Positions 43,265 to 54,360 of a stretch of 64,000 nt of DNA are shown one piece after another. Origin of the DNA: Lumbricus terrestris (Eukaryota; Annelida; Clitellata; Crassiclitellata; Lumbricidae); contig OX457037.1 of the NCBI GenBank assembly GCA_949752735.1, positions 70,970,329 to 71,034,328 of the forward strand. Reading direction: 5' to 3'. The notes beneath the pieces are model-generated. The model did not search any database. It was not told the origin of the DNA and saw only the letters and a list, made by a program, of their open reading frames with translations. A program made the position numbers and the translations under genes. The stretch's first letter is position 1. Each line of letters starts with the position of its first letter.

Positions 43265-44790
43265 TTCACCACACATAGAGAAATGAACACTGCCAGTAAA
43301 TTGTTGTATGATGTGTTCAAAGGCGTTGGGGATTTATCAAAAGAACATCATATCTCGGTAGATCAAGCAATTCCACCAGTGATTTATCCACCAAGACGCG
43401 TTCCATTAGCACTTCAACCAAAATTAAAACAGAAATTAGAAAGTTTGGTCCACAGTGGAATCATTGAAAAAAAGAGATGAACCCACCGACTGGGTAAACA
43501 GTCTACTGATTGTGAAAAAGAAAGATGGGTCACTGAGATTGTGTTTAGACCCAAGAGATCTGAACAAGGCAATAAAGAGAGAACATTTCGCAATTCCGAC
43601 CTGTGAAGACATTCTTCCAAAGCTTCATGGCAAAAAAGTCTTCAGCATTATCGATATGAAAGATGGATTCTGGCAAGTGAAGCTCGATGATGACAGTTGT
43701 AGGCTTTGTACATTTAATACTCTCTTTGAAAGATTCTCATTTCGGAGACTCCCATTTGGAATATCTTCAGCGCCTGAAGTTTTTCAGAAACGAAGTCTTG
43801 AGATTTTTGCAGACATAGACGGTGTTTTCATTGTTTTCGATGACTTAATTATTGCTGCCGATGATGAAACACAACATGATTTAATATTGAGAAACGTTCT
43901 AGAAAGAGCCAGAAAAGCCAATGTTCGTTTCAACAGAGCCAAGTTGCAACTGAAACTTTCAAGTGTTAAGTATGTAGGTCATCGCATTTCAGGTGAAAGT
44001 GTGGCTCCAGATACAGACAAAGTAACTGCTATTCTAAACATGCCAGTGCCAAATGACAAGAAAAGCTTACAACGCTTTCTAGGAATGGTCACCTACATCT
44101 CTAAATTCATACCAAATTTCTCATCAGTCACAGATCCACTGCGACAGTTGTTGAAAGGAAACATGGAATGGATGTGGAGTGATCAGCATGAAAAGGCAAT
44201 TCGTAAGCTTAAGATGGCAATTGCTTCAGCTCCAGTACTAAAATTCTTTGATCCGAAAGCTAAAACTTGTATTCAGACAGATGCATCTTCTACAGGACTG
44301 GGATCGGTGCTTCTTCAGAATGGGCAACCTATAGCGTATGCATCTCGAGCTCTTAATGATGCTGAAACAAGATACGCTCAAATTGAGAAAGAACTTTTAG
44401 CAATTGTATTTGCTTGTGAAAAATTCTCCCACTACATTTACGGTTCAAAGACTCTTGTGTTAACAGATCACAAGCCATTGGAAAGTGTCTTGTTGAAGCC
44501 CCTCTACAAGTCTTCTCCAAGATTGCAGCGTATGTTGTTGAGGTTACTGAAATTTGAAATTGAATTGAAATATACACCAGGAAACCAGATGCATGTTGCA
44601 GATGCACTCTCCAGAGCAACCACAAACCAGAGTCTTGACACACGAGAACAAGAATCACATGATGACATCGAAGTGATGGTGCACACTATACTCAATGATT
44701 TCCCTGCCAGCTACAAAAGATTGGATCAGGTTAGATTTGAGACTGAGCGAGATCCTGAGCTTCACCGACTTAAAGAAATGGATCCGGGAT
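43265..44790 (+). pseudogene. Gypsy reverse transcriptase and RNase H
   Basis: RT motifs in order: PPRRVPLALQPKLK, then after a one-base shift at a run of seven A (about 43467-43473) DWVNSLLIVKKKDGSLRLCL, DMKDGFWQVKLD, FRRLPFGISSAPEVFQ, and the catalytic segment IVFDDLIIAADD, where the usual Y-x-D-D is F-D-D after V. RNase H follows with TDASSTGLGSVLLQ, the glutamate in EKELLAIVFACEKF, LTDHKPLESVL and a C-terminal HVADALSRA. The frame leaves register again at about 44780. Confidence 0.9.
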
Positions 44791-46100
44791 GGATTTCCCA
44801 TGAACATGAAAGACCTCACAACAGAGGCAAAGAAATTCCAAACATTGGCAGGTGAACTTTATGAACTGGATGGGTTGTTGTTTCATGAAAGCAAACTCAT
44901 TATGCCCAAAGTTCTAAGAAAAGAAATGATGCTCTTGTTGCATGAAGGACATCTGGGTATAGAGAAAACAAAGGCCATGGCACGTTCCTGCCTGTACTGG
45001 CCTGGAATTTCTCGTGAAATCGAAGAAATGGTTGGTAGATGTTCTATCTGTAATACGTACAGGAGAAAGCAACAGTCTGAGCCAATGATGCCACATGAGG
45101 TTCCACAGAGACCTTGGGCCAAAGTTGGAGTTGATATTTTTCAGTTTGCAGCTAAAGATTATCTTCTAGTAGTTGATTATTTTTCCAAATATCCGGAAAT
45201 TGCGTTACTGGAAGATAAAACGTCTGAATCTGTTATTGTGAAACTGAAAGAAATATTTGCAAGGCATGGAATACCCGAAGAAATTATGGCAGATAATATG
45301 CCATTCTCCAGTAGACAGTTTCAATTTTTTGCACAGGATTGGGGTTTCAAAATTACAACATCCAGTTTCAATTTTTTGCACAGGATTGGGGTTTCAAAAT
45401 TACAACATCCAGCCCAAGATACCCGCAATCAAACGGTCAAGCAGAACGCATGGTTCAGACAGTTAAACAGCTCCTACGCAAAGCCCACGACAGCAACACA
45501 GATCCTTACATTGCACTGCTACAGTACCGTAATGCTCCGCTATCAGGTCTAGATGTTAGTCCTGCTCAATTGCTGATGAGCCGATCATTACGAACAAAAC
45601 TCCCAACACTCAACCAAAATCCAACACCAAAAGTCATGAATGCCAGAAAGGACTTGGTATTTAGACAGCAAAAACAGAAAATGTATCATGACCGAACATC
45701 CAGGCCTCTTTCGACCTTGAACGAAGGAGATGTTGTTCGTGTTCAACCTAATGGAACTTGGACACCTAGCGAAGTGAGTCGAGCTCACTCTGCCCCTCGT
45801 TCATATATTGTCAACACAGAGGAAGGGTCGGACCTTAGACGAAACAGAAGGGATCTCATACAAACCAAAGAAGATCCACCTGGCAGAAGACCTCCAATGG
45901 AGGATATCGCAGTTCAGGTTCAAGATCAAGGCGAAATAATAGAACCTTCGGCTCCAGGTTCCCAAGCACTGGCAAGATCATCTGATAATCAATCATCAAT
46001 GGAAACTGCTGAAACAAGTGGATTTATTTCGAGCATGAAAACTCGGAGTGGCAGAACCTCTAGGCTTCCTGTTAGATTTAGCGATTACCATTTGAACTAA
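44780..46100 (+). pseudogene. Gypsy integrase and C-terminal tail
   Basis: Zinc-binding HHCC: HEGHLGIEKTKAMARSCLYW and CSICNTYRRK. The catalytic acidic residues lie in VGVDIFQF, ADNMPFSS (usually DNGPFSS, so a G-to-M change beside the aspartate) and SPRYPQSNGQAE. A 47-bp tandem duplication (45318-45364 and 45365-45411) between the second and third acidic residues throws the frame. After it the third frame runs intact to 46100 and includes the LLQYRNAPLSGLDVSPAQLL and LNEGDVVRVQP segments and a basic tail. Confidence 0.88.
45318..45411 (+). repeat. 47-bp perfect tandem duplication in integrase
   Basis: GTTTCAATTTTTTGCACAGG and the following 27 bases occur twice without a gap or mismatch. Because 47 is not a multiple of three it frameshifts the integrase core. 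Identity of the copies implies a recent event. Confidence 0.95.
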
Positions 46101-46124
46101 ACCCCTTAATTACTTTAAAGTGGA

Positions 46125-46277
46125 GATGTAAAATATGCGAATAATGACTCTTCGATATAGAGTCACCTTTTTTGTAACACTGCGAATATGACTTCGATAT
46201 AGTCACCCTTTTTTGTAACACTGTGAATAATGACTCTTTGATATAGAGCCACCCTATAATTAATTTAAAAGGAGAGA
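46125..46277 (+). repeat. Tandem copies of the LTR start and polypurine tract
   Basis: Three units marked by GAATAATGACTCTTCGATAT, GAATATGACTTCGATATAGT and GAATAATGACTCTTTGATAT resemble the beginning of the LTR (GAACGATGACTCTTGGATAT). AAAGTGGAGATGTAA at about 46117 parallels the true boundary AAAAGGAGAGATGTAA at 46267. Probably a small amplification of the 3' LTR edge. Confidence 0.6.
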
Positions 46278-46441
46278 TGTAACATATGTGAACGATGACT
46301 CTTGGATATATGGTCTGGGCAGTGTTGTTTCCGGACTTGACTCGTGTTATGTTCACATCGTGTCAGAGCCTTCTATTACTGCATCGTGTCGTCTTAAATA
46401 TGTTGATTAAAGATATCAAATAATGTTATATGAACATTACA
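46278..46441 (+). repeat. Gypsy 3' LTR, 164 bp
   Basis: Starts TGTAACATATG directly after a polypurine tract (AAAAGGAGAGA) and ends GAACATTACA, giving TG...CA with TGTAA/TTACA inverted tips. No second LTR is present in the window. The short length is at the low end for gypsy elements. Confidence 0.7.
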
Positions 46442-46868
46442 ATACTTCTTGTCCACAACCTCAACATCAATAGAATTAATAATTCGCATACGATTCTCGA
46501 GGTTCCCTATCATTTGGTCGCAAGTCATTTCGTCGTAATCAATTTGTCGCAATTTATATCGTCGTAAATTAAATCGTCGCTGTATTATTCGTCGCATGCA
46601 AGTCGTTGTGTTCAGTCCGTCGTTTTTCATATCGTCGTTAAATAATTTTGTCGCAGTTTTGTCGCAGTTTGGTACTTGTCGGTTAATTCACCGCCACACA
46701 CAGAAACGAAGCGTTGTTATTTTTAATCTATCCAACTATCCAACTTCTAGTTTGACGAGAATCGTTTCCATCGATCCAGCTTCTGTTTAGGCAAGAATTT
46801 GCTTGATAAATCCTGCTTCTATTTCGTCAGCAAATATTTTTCATCAATATAACTTCTATATTAATTTA

Positions 46869-47555
46869 GGCACACCTGGGAACGGCGGTCCCAAATTCTG
46901 AAACATGTATTTTCGTCAGAAGAATAGCCAACTACAGTTAAGGCTGCATTTATTCACTTATTTTCTTCATTCTTTACTTATTCACTTACTTACGAGCTTC
47001 TCGGGCTTTTTACGTCATTGTTTACGTTGTTTTGACGGCATTCCGTTGGAAATAGATCAACCTCACGTGTCGTAATAGCGCGGTGTATAGGATGGGCGCA
47101 TAAAACCACGCTTGAGAAATAGAAGCTGGATGAAGACCTTTTACATGTGAGATGGAGGCTTGATTGATGAAAAACGCAAGTGAAATAGGAGCTGGATGAA
47201 GACCCTTTACAGGTGAAATGGAGGCTGGATTGACGAAAAAACACAAGTGAAATAGGAGCTGGATGAAGACCTTTTACAGGTGAAATAGAGCTGGATTGAT
47301 GAAAAAACGCAAGAGAATTGGAATCTGGATGAAGGTTCTTCTGCAGGTGAAATAGAAGCTGGATTGACGAAAATAACGCATGAGAAATAGAAGCTGGATG
47401 AAGGTATTTCTAGATCTGAAATAGAAGCTGGATTGAGGAGGAAACGCTTAAAAAATGGAGGCTGGATGAAAAACCCACACTTTTTGCCCATCCAATACTC
47501 CGCACTATCGATTTATGGAATTTTATAATTTGGGACCGCCGTTCCCAGGTATGCC
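46869..47555. mobile_element. GGCA foldback element, copy 2
   Basis: A 687-bp element starting GGCACACCTGGGAACGGCGG and ending with the near complement, between exact 8-bp duplications TTAATTTA (46861-46868 and 47556-47563). The inverted ends span about 29 bp. The interior has unique DNA (CAACTACAGTTAAGGCTGCA) followed by nine or so satellite units GAAATAGAAGCTGGATGAAG. Nearly the same sequence as 51421-52106. Confidence 0.88.
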
Positions 47556-47563
47556 TTAATTTA

Positions 47564-47764
47564 ACATCATTGTTCATCAATCCAGCTTCAATTTCAGCAA
47601 GAATGACTGCATTAACCCTAATCCTAACCCTAACCGACCCTCACGGCGCAAAACCTGAGCCGTAACCGACCCTCACGACGCCTAACCTGAGCGGATAGCC
47701 TATGCTTTGTATGTTGTTTCTGTGTGTGGCGGTGAATTAACCGACAAGTACCCGCAGTTTATTT
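47564..47764. repeat. Module with GTTAGG-like degenerate repeats
   Basis: TTAACCCTAATCCTAACCCT followed by AACCGACCCTCACG pieces. The inverted copy is at 49225-49340 and a direct relative of that copy at about 52880-52990. Together with 46747-46862 it forms one arm of a larger inverted pair with 49225-49470. The telomere-like look is limited to four or five degenerate hexamers. Confidence 0.6.
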
Positions 47765-48205
47765 GTGACACAGGGGCTCAAAACCCGTCACATGTCGGAT
47801 TTTGACCTTTTGATTTAGTCATATGCTACAATGACCATGCTATAAAATGCTTTTAACACAATGAAATTATCTTTTTTCTCACAAAAGTTGTGCTCGTTTG
47901 ATTCTTTCATTAGTTTATAGTGAAAAAATTAAATAAAAAGTTACTGAATATTCGTGTCATCCAAGTCTACTGAATCCACTAAGTTATTATTCTGAAATTT
48001 TTCTGGGCATTAGAGGCATATATTCAGAATCAGATAACCCAAACGGCATCAAAATCGGTTCACTGCTTCGCAAATTAGGGCGAATTCACAGTCAAATACT
48101 GAATTGAAGAATAAACTGCATTCTTTACCCCTCTCGCCTATTTCGGTGTCTAGCGCAATATCTAGGAAGCGACAAACGACGGGTTTCGAGCCCCTGCGTC
48201 ACATT
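47765..48205. mobile_element. 441-bp MITE, CAGGGGCTC ends
   Basis: Inverted ends GACACAGGGGCTCAAAACCC (left) and, read inward from the right, GACGCAGGGGCTCGAAACCC. The interior is AT-rich and non-coding. I could not settle the target duplication because the flanking TGTGAC/GTCACA is itself inverted. A non-autonomous DNA transposon of unassigned superfamily. Confidence 0.6.
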
Positions 48206-49224
48206 TAGTGTTGTATATCTGTAATAGTACAATACAATTTCTCATCATGCAAAGCTAATTTAAAAACACATTTTATTAAATTGACGGTTACATAGCCAAG
48301 TAAAAAAGGATAAAACTTAAAAGCACAATAAAACGTAAGCACGATATGTAGGCTAACCCTTACTGTCTAAGCCGATTGAATCAATCACATCGCCAGTATT
48401 AGTGAGGACGTTAAGCTCGTGCATTGTGCAAACTTTGGATAAAAGCAACAAACTTTTTTGTATTGAAGAAAAACATATTTTAAGACTTTTCAGCTAGCGG
48501 CATCAATTAATTCGATCCGGAACATAACTAAAAAAAATTAGTGAAATGTCCGAAAAATTCGGTCACTTTTGTTGTTAGATCGACCATTTGGGCGAATTAA
48601 TTGGGCTATATTCACTCTACAGAGCCAACCTTGTGCGAAAGCTAGGCTTGTACACTTAGTATCCTGAGCGATGAATGGATTGTTATTATTATTGGATTGG
48701 GACTAAAAACTTCATTAAAGTTGTATTTCGCTCGTATTGTGCGCAAGAACATTAATATTTTTGAACAAGGATTATGTAAATTTGCATGCATTTGAATATT
48801 TGTTTGGAAGGTTAGAATATGGATAACATAGCGATGTCTAAGCATTGCTTTTAATCGACTTCCCAGTTAATTTGACGCAGTGTGCGGGAAATCTATCGCT
48901 TAAATAGCGTTATAAATTATTCGCCTATCGCAGCATAAATATTTTTCCATCAATCCTACTTCTGTTTTGGCATGAATACTTTTCATGGTAATTTTGCAGA
49001 CTACGGTCCTGTATTGTGTTGTATTGTATTGTGTAAACAGTATGGCGCCCAAAAAATCGCCAAAATAGAGCGCTGCGACTTATCAGCTGCGTCCCATGAT
49101 ACAATGCTCTCACTAAGTAATTAGCACGAAATCCGGTAGCGTTCTACAATGACTCGGTAGCAAGTAAGTGTATTTTTATAAATTCGATGAAAAATATTTC
49201 CTCACGAAATTGAAGCGGGATTTT
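48206..49224. other. Stretch without recognised gene
   Basis: AT-rich unique DNA. From about 49010 it resembles 52620-52740 (CAGTATGGCGCC...AATAGAGCGC versus CAATATGGCTGCC...AATAGAGCGC), the start of a roughly 440-bp direct duplication lying on both sides of the 49.56-52.58 kb element. No gene. Confidence 0.4.
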
Positions 49225-49552
49225 GCGCGTGAGGGTCGGTTAGGGCTCAGGTTAGGCGCCGTGAGGGTCGGTTAGGGTTAGTTTTAGGGTTAGTGCAGTC
49301 ATATATGCTGAAATTGAAGCTGGATTGATAAACAATAATTTTCAATGAAAAATGGCTGAAAAATTTTTGCTGACGAAATAGAAGCGGGATTTATCGAACA
49401 AATTATTGCCTAAAGAGAAGCTGGATCGATTAAAATTATTCTCGGCAAACTAGAAGTTGGATTTATTAAAGATAACAACGCTGCAACGATATCTACCGAG
49501 TCATTCTAGAACGATTTACCGAGTCATTGTAGAACGCTACCCGAAATCCCAA
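49225..49552. repeat. Inverted partner of 46.75-47.66 kb
   Basis: GTTAGGGCTCAGGTTAGGCG through GAAATTGAAGCTGGATTGAT to AAGTTGGATTTATTAAAGAT mirrors 46747-47660 once the nested element there is ignored. It ends at the 8-bp duplication of the next foldback element. Confidence 0.65.
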
Positions 49553-51420
49553 GTAAAAAGGGTAATTGGGTAGTTTAACGTCCCAAATTCTACGAGCCTC
49601 CCAATGTCACCAAATTTTACCTGGTCATACCTGGCACCGATCCAACGTAAACGCACCTATTCCCGAAGTTAGGAACCACCCCTGGAATTTTTAAGAATTT
49701 TTTAAAAATCCAACGCTAAATTGCCGAAAACGCCTGTTTACTTCTACAGGAAGTCACCTTTGCGCATGTTCCGTTACGCGCATCAATTTTTGTAGCGCGA
49801 ACAGTTCCCTGCGAAAGATTGTGTGAACCCCGCATCGATATGTATGGCTATGACTGAAATAGTGTAAGACGTGCTTGATGACGTCACTGGATTGGTTAAA
49901 TTGTAGCTGGATTGATGAAAATCTTCTCTACGAAGTTGGAGATGGATCGATAAAAATGTTCGTGCTTAGCTGGAAGCTGGAATGATGAAAATCGCTTTTA
50001 TTAAATTGGAGCTAGATTGATGAAAATATTCTTGATTAAGTTGAAGATGGATTGATGAAAATCGTCCTGATTAAATTGGAGCTGGATGGATGATTTTTTT
50101 TATTAAGTTGGAACTGGATTGATCAAAATCGTCCTGATTAAATTGGAGCTGGATGGATGATTTTTTTTATTAAGTTGGAACTGGATTGATGAAAATCGTC
50201 TTGATTAAATTGGAGCTGGATGGATGAAAATCGTCTTTATTAAATTGGAGCTGAATGGATGATTTTTTTTATTAAGTTGCAACTGGATTGATCAAAATCG
50301 TCCTGATTAAATTGGAGCTGGATGGATGATTTTTTTATTAAGTTGGAACTGGATGGATGATAAAACGTTTAAAAAATCGAAGCTGGATGAAGGTGTTTTA
50401 TATGTCTGAAATAGAACCGGGATCAAAGTATTTTATATCTGAAATAGAAACTGAATGAACGATAAAACGCTAAAGAAATCGAAGCTGGAAAAGGGTTATA
50501 TGGATGTTAAATAGAAGCTGGACTAATGTCTTTATAGATCTGAAAGAGAAGACGGATGAATGAAATACGTTTAAGAAGTGGAAGTTGGAAGAAAGTTTTT
50601 ATATATCTGAAATAGAAGCAGGATGAATGTTTTAGATGTCTGAAATAGAAGAAGGACGAATAATAACACGCTTGAGAAATCGAAGCTGGATGAAATTATT
50701 TTGTCTGTCTGAAATAGAAGCTGGATGAGTTATAAAAGGCTTGAGAAATCGAAGCGGGTTCAAGGTATTTTATATATTACATAGAAGCTGGATGAATGAT
50801 AAAACGCTTAGGAAATGAAAGCTGGATGAAGGCTTTATAGATCTAAAACAGGCGCTGGATTAAGAAGATTTTCATCAATCCAGCTCCAACCTAATTAAAA
50901 AATTTCATCCTTCCAGCTCCAATTTAAGGAAGGACACTTTCATCCATCCAGCTCCAATTTAGTCAAGACGATTTTCATCAATCCAGCTTCTATTTCACAA
51001 CAAGAAATACCTTCATCCAGCTTCTTTTTTCTCGATCGTTAATTTCCTCAATCCAGCTTCTATTTCCGACCTATAAATACCTTCATCTAGCTTCCAATTC
51101 TTAGGCGATGTATCACCCATAGAGCTACTATTTAAAATATAAAATACCTTGATCCCGCTTCCATTTCTTAAGCGTTTTAGCAATCATTCAGCTTCTATTT
51201 TAGATATAAAATACCTTGATCCCGCTTCCATTTCTTGAGCGTTTTATCATTCATCCAGCTTCTATTTCAGATATATAAAAACCTTTATCCAGCTTCCATT
51301 TCCTAAGCCTTTTAGCAATCATCCATCCAGTTTCTATTTTAGATACAAAATACCTTGATCCCGCTTTCATTTCTTGAGCGTTTTATCATTCATCCAGCTT
51401 CTATGTAATATATAAAATAC

Positions 51421-52106
51421 GGCAATCCTGGGAACGGCGGTCATAAATTCCGAAACATGTATTTTCGTCAGAGGAAGAGCCAACTACAGTTAAGGCTGCA
51501 TTTATTCACTTATTTTCTTCATTCTTTACTTATTAACTTACGAGCTTCTCGGGCTTTTTACGTCAATGTTTACGTTGTTTTGACGGCATTCCGTTGGGAA
51601 ATAAAGAAACCTGACGTGTCGTAATAGCGCGGTGTATAGGATGGGCGCATAGAAACCACGCTTGAGAAATAGAAGCTGGATGAAGACCTTTTACAGGTGA
51701 AAGGGAGGCTGGATTTATGAAAAAACGCAAGTGAAATAGGAGCTGGATGAAGACCTCTTACAGGTGAAATGGAGGCTGGATTGATGAAAAAACGCAAGTG
51801 AAATAGGAGCTGGATGAAGACCTTTTACAGGTGAAGTGTAGGCTGGATTGATGAAAAAACGCAAAAGAATTGGAATCTGGATGAAGGTTCTTCTGCAGGT
51901 GAAATAGAAGCTGGATTGACGAAAATAACGCATGAGAAATAGAAGCTAGATGAAGGTATTTCTAGATCTGAAATAGAAGCTCGATTGATGAAGAAACGCT
52001 TAAGAAATGGAGGTTGGATGAAAAAACCCACTTTTTGTCCATCCAATACTCCGCACTATCGATTTATGGAATTTTATAATTTATGACCGCCGTTCCCAGG
52101 ATTGCC
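51421..52106. mobile_element. GGCA foldback element, copy 3
   Basis: A 686-bp element starting GGCAATCCTGGGAACGGCGG and ending in the near complement, with duplication TAAAATAC (51413-51420) / TAAAATAT (52107-52114), one mismatch. Content and length match copy 2 at 46869-47555 closely, including the CAACTACAGTTAAGGCTGCA interior and the satellite units. Confidence 0.85.
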
Positions 52107-52185
52107 TAAAATATCTTATTACGACTTATTTTCATCAATAACACTTCTCTTTTAGCGGCAATAACCATGTCGTAAAAAATTCGCA

Positions 52186-52293
52186 TTTGGTCGTGAACCA
52201 ATTGTCGGTGAACCAGTTGTCGTGAACCTGTTGTCCGTGAACCAGTTGTCGGTGAACCAGTTGTCTGTGAACCAGTTGTCGTGACACCGCCTG
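52186..52293. repeat. GTGAACCAGTTGTCG array
   Basis: Six or seven units of 14-15 bp (GTGAACCA(G/A)TTGTC(G/T/C)). The end TTGTCGTGACACC is the exact complement of the left terminus of the foldback at 36162, so this marks the end of a related element. Confidence 0.75.
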
Positions 52294-52592
52294 GTTCGCC
52301 CCCATATCGATGCGGGGTTCACACAATCTTTCGCAGGGAACTGTTCGCGCTACAAAAATTGATGTGCGTAACGGCACATGCGCAAAGGTGACTTCCTGTA
52401 GAAGTAAACAGGCGTTTTCGGCAATTTAGCGTTGGATTTAAAAAAAATTCTTAAAAATACCAGGGGTGGTTCCCAACTTCGGGAATAGGTGCGTTTACGT
52501 TGGATCGGTGCCAGTTATTACCAGGTAAAATTTGGTGACATTGGGAGGCTCGTAGAATTTGGGACGTTAAACTACCCAATTACCGTAAAAAG

Positions 52593-54097
52593 GTTAAGTT
52601 AATAGATAAACACGCACACTGCATGCCCGTACTCCAAACAATATGGCTGCCAACGAATGCACTGAAAATAGAGCGCGCAGCGACCTATTGACGACTTCGC
52701 AACATGCATTCCAACATGCGCTCTGTAAGTAAGTAATCTATACAAGTAGCAACAGTAAAAATTAAAGCGATGTGAATAAAAAACGTTTAATGTGATGGGT
52801 TTTTGTTTTTATCCGACCACCAAAATTTATAAATTCGATGAAAAATATTTCCTGACGAAATTGAAGCGTGATTTATCGCGTGAGGGCCAGTTAGGGTTAG
52901 GCGTCGTGAAGGTCGGTTAGGTTTAGTTTTAGGGTGGGTGCAGTCATTCTGCTGAAATTGAAGCTGAATTGATGATCAATAATTTTCAATGAAAAATTGA
53001 TGAAAAATATTTGCTGACGAAATAGAAGCGGGATATATCGAACAAATTCTTGCCTAAACAGAACGGGCATGCAGTGTGCGTGTTTGCCAGTTAATAATTA
53101 TAAATGAAAATATTAAGTAAATAATATGAGTAAACAGAAAGTTCGAAAGTGAAGAACCTGCGCTTCTAAAACTGATTAGTCGCTTCTAAGCATCTCTTGA
53201 TGCCTTAGGTCAGGTTAGGCATCGTGAGTTTCGGTTAGGGTCTGGTTAGGCATCAGATTGTCAGTTTGGGTTAGGAATAGTGTTGACATTAGATTATGTC
53301 CAAAGATACTCTATTATGCCAGTAAACAGTATCTAATAAGAACAAAACCTAACTCTAAACGATACTCACGACGCCTTTTAAAATGGCATGTCCTATTTAC
53401 TTACTTAGAAATTGTGTTAATTTGTTGTGTTGATTACTTACTTACTCAATTGCATTGCATCATGGGTCAGGCCGATCAGAGGATCTGAGAGGACCAGTGG
53501 TGTGGCAGAGAGGAGGCGAAGCATGAGATCACAGTGATGCTTCGGAGAAAGCACTCACTCACAGCACTCTATTTTAGCAATTTCTTGGGTGGCTATACCG
53601 CTTGCTTGAACAGGTCCGTTGTCTGCATGATTACCATTTTCATTGATCTAGCTTCCATAAGATTCATCAAGGCAAGAATTTATTTTAAAATCAGTATTGC
53701 TTTTATTTGGGCAACAACAATTACTTCTTGTCAATCTATATTTAAATAAAATATATTGTTAATCAATCCAGCTTTAATTTCAGCAAGAATTTTTTCATTT
53801 ATCCCACTTCTATTTAAGTAAACATTTTTCATCAATCCAACTTCTGTTTAGTGAAAAATCTTTTCGTCAATCCCACTTGTCTGCATCCAACGCTACAACC
53901 CACTCAATGATGAATAATTTTTAGAACGCTAAAGTGATAGATTACCCTACAGGTGTGTTAATGTGTGCCAGAATAAAGTTGCTGTCGAGCAAAAAGGTGG
54001 AGCGAAGTAATGGTGGAATTCCATTCTACAGAGAGGGACCTATGCAGGCAAAGCAACTGGATTGAGCCAGGGCAAACATGAGGAACAAAATAATAAG
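52593..54097. other. Duplicated module then gene-free DNA
   Basis: About 52610-53065 is a direct, diverged copy of 49000-49440. GTTAGG-like strings recur at 52895-52935 and 53205-53275. About 53475-53553 (AGGACCAGTGGTGTGGCAGA and flanks) is repeated at 54098-54183. Isolated ATCCAGCTT units are at 53764. No gene. Confidence 0.4.
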
Positions 54098-54168
54098 TCA
54101 GGCGGATCAGAGGATATGAGAAGACCCAGTGGTGTGGCAGAGAGGAGACGAAGCATGAGATCACAAAG

Positions 54169-54360
54169 ATGCTTTGGAGAAAGACCCAATTGCGACATAA
54201 AAACCAAAGCAAGAACTTTGTATTGTATATGATCAGAGAGCGGGATCTAGTAAAGTTATTAAATCATGATTGTAGGGATTTGCTTCAAGCTCGGAATCAC
54301 AAAAAATTCATGTTGCTCAAGACTACTGATACTGATGTTGTTGTTCCAGCAGAAAAATAG
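54169..54360 (+). pseudogene. Possible protein remnant with TTDTDVVV motif
   Basis: A 63-codon frame whose end reads ARNHKKFMLLKTTDTDVVVP. HKK(I/V)-(x)-RTVDTDVVV is a motif I associate with a recurrent, poorly characterised mobile-element-linked protein of invertebrates. No other motif of that family is preserved here, and downstream frames are closed, so this is at best a short relic. Confidence 0.3.

Larger units (their letters stand above)
42345..46441 (+). mobile_element. Ty3/gypsy retrotransposon, 5'-truncated
   Basis: Carries, in order, gag with zinc knuckles, aspartic protease, reverse transcriptase, RNase H, integrase and one 3' LTR. This is the Ty3/gypsy order (integrase last). The 5' LTR, primer-binding site and gag N-terminus are missing; the left edge abuts a dispersed repeat at about 42340. 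Multiple frame breaks (stops at 42960 and 43262, shifts at about 43000, 43470, 44780 and 45365) make it inactive, though motif preservation is high. Confidence 0.9.
46508..47764. mobile_element. Foldback element with GTCG-array, partly preserved
   Basis: The left side is a degenerate array of GTCG-spaced units (CGTCGTAA, TTTGTCGCA, TCGTCGC) at about 46508-46685, then GTACTTGTCGGTTAATTCAC at 46672, whose complement lies at about 47715-47751. Between them are ATCCAGCTTC satellite units and the nested element 46869-47555. The outer right end is obscured by the MITE at 47765. No gene. Confidence 0.6.
49561..52584. mobile_element. 3-kb GG-ended foldback element
   Basis: Starts GGTAATTGGGTAGTTTAACG and ends with the complement, between exact 8-bp duplications GTAAAAAG (49553-49560 and 52585-52592). 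The inverted arms (about 49561-49843 and 52303-52584) are roughly 280 bp and nearly identical. Inside are satellite units of ATCCAGCTTC type in one orientation (about 49880-50870) then the other (50871-51410), the nested copy at 51421-52106, and on the right an array of GTGAACCAGTTGTCG units (about 52190-52290) ending TTGTCGTGACACC, the same terminus as the 36162 element. Hence at least two further elements are nested in it. No gene. Confidence 0.85.

Noticed and set aside
47610..47640. Telomere repeat or chromosome end
   Set aside because: Only four or five imperfect TAACCC-like units inside a dispersed module with inverted and direct copies nearby.
47010..52046. Frames rich in serine, phenylalanine and alanine repeated near 47.0-47.5 and 51.6-52.0 kb
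   Set aside because: Translations of the ATCCAGCTTC satellite inside two copies of the same foldback element.
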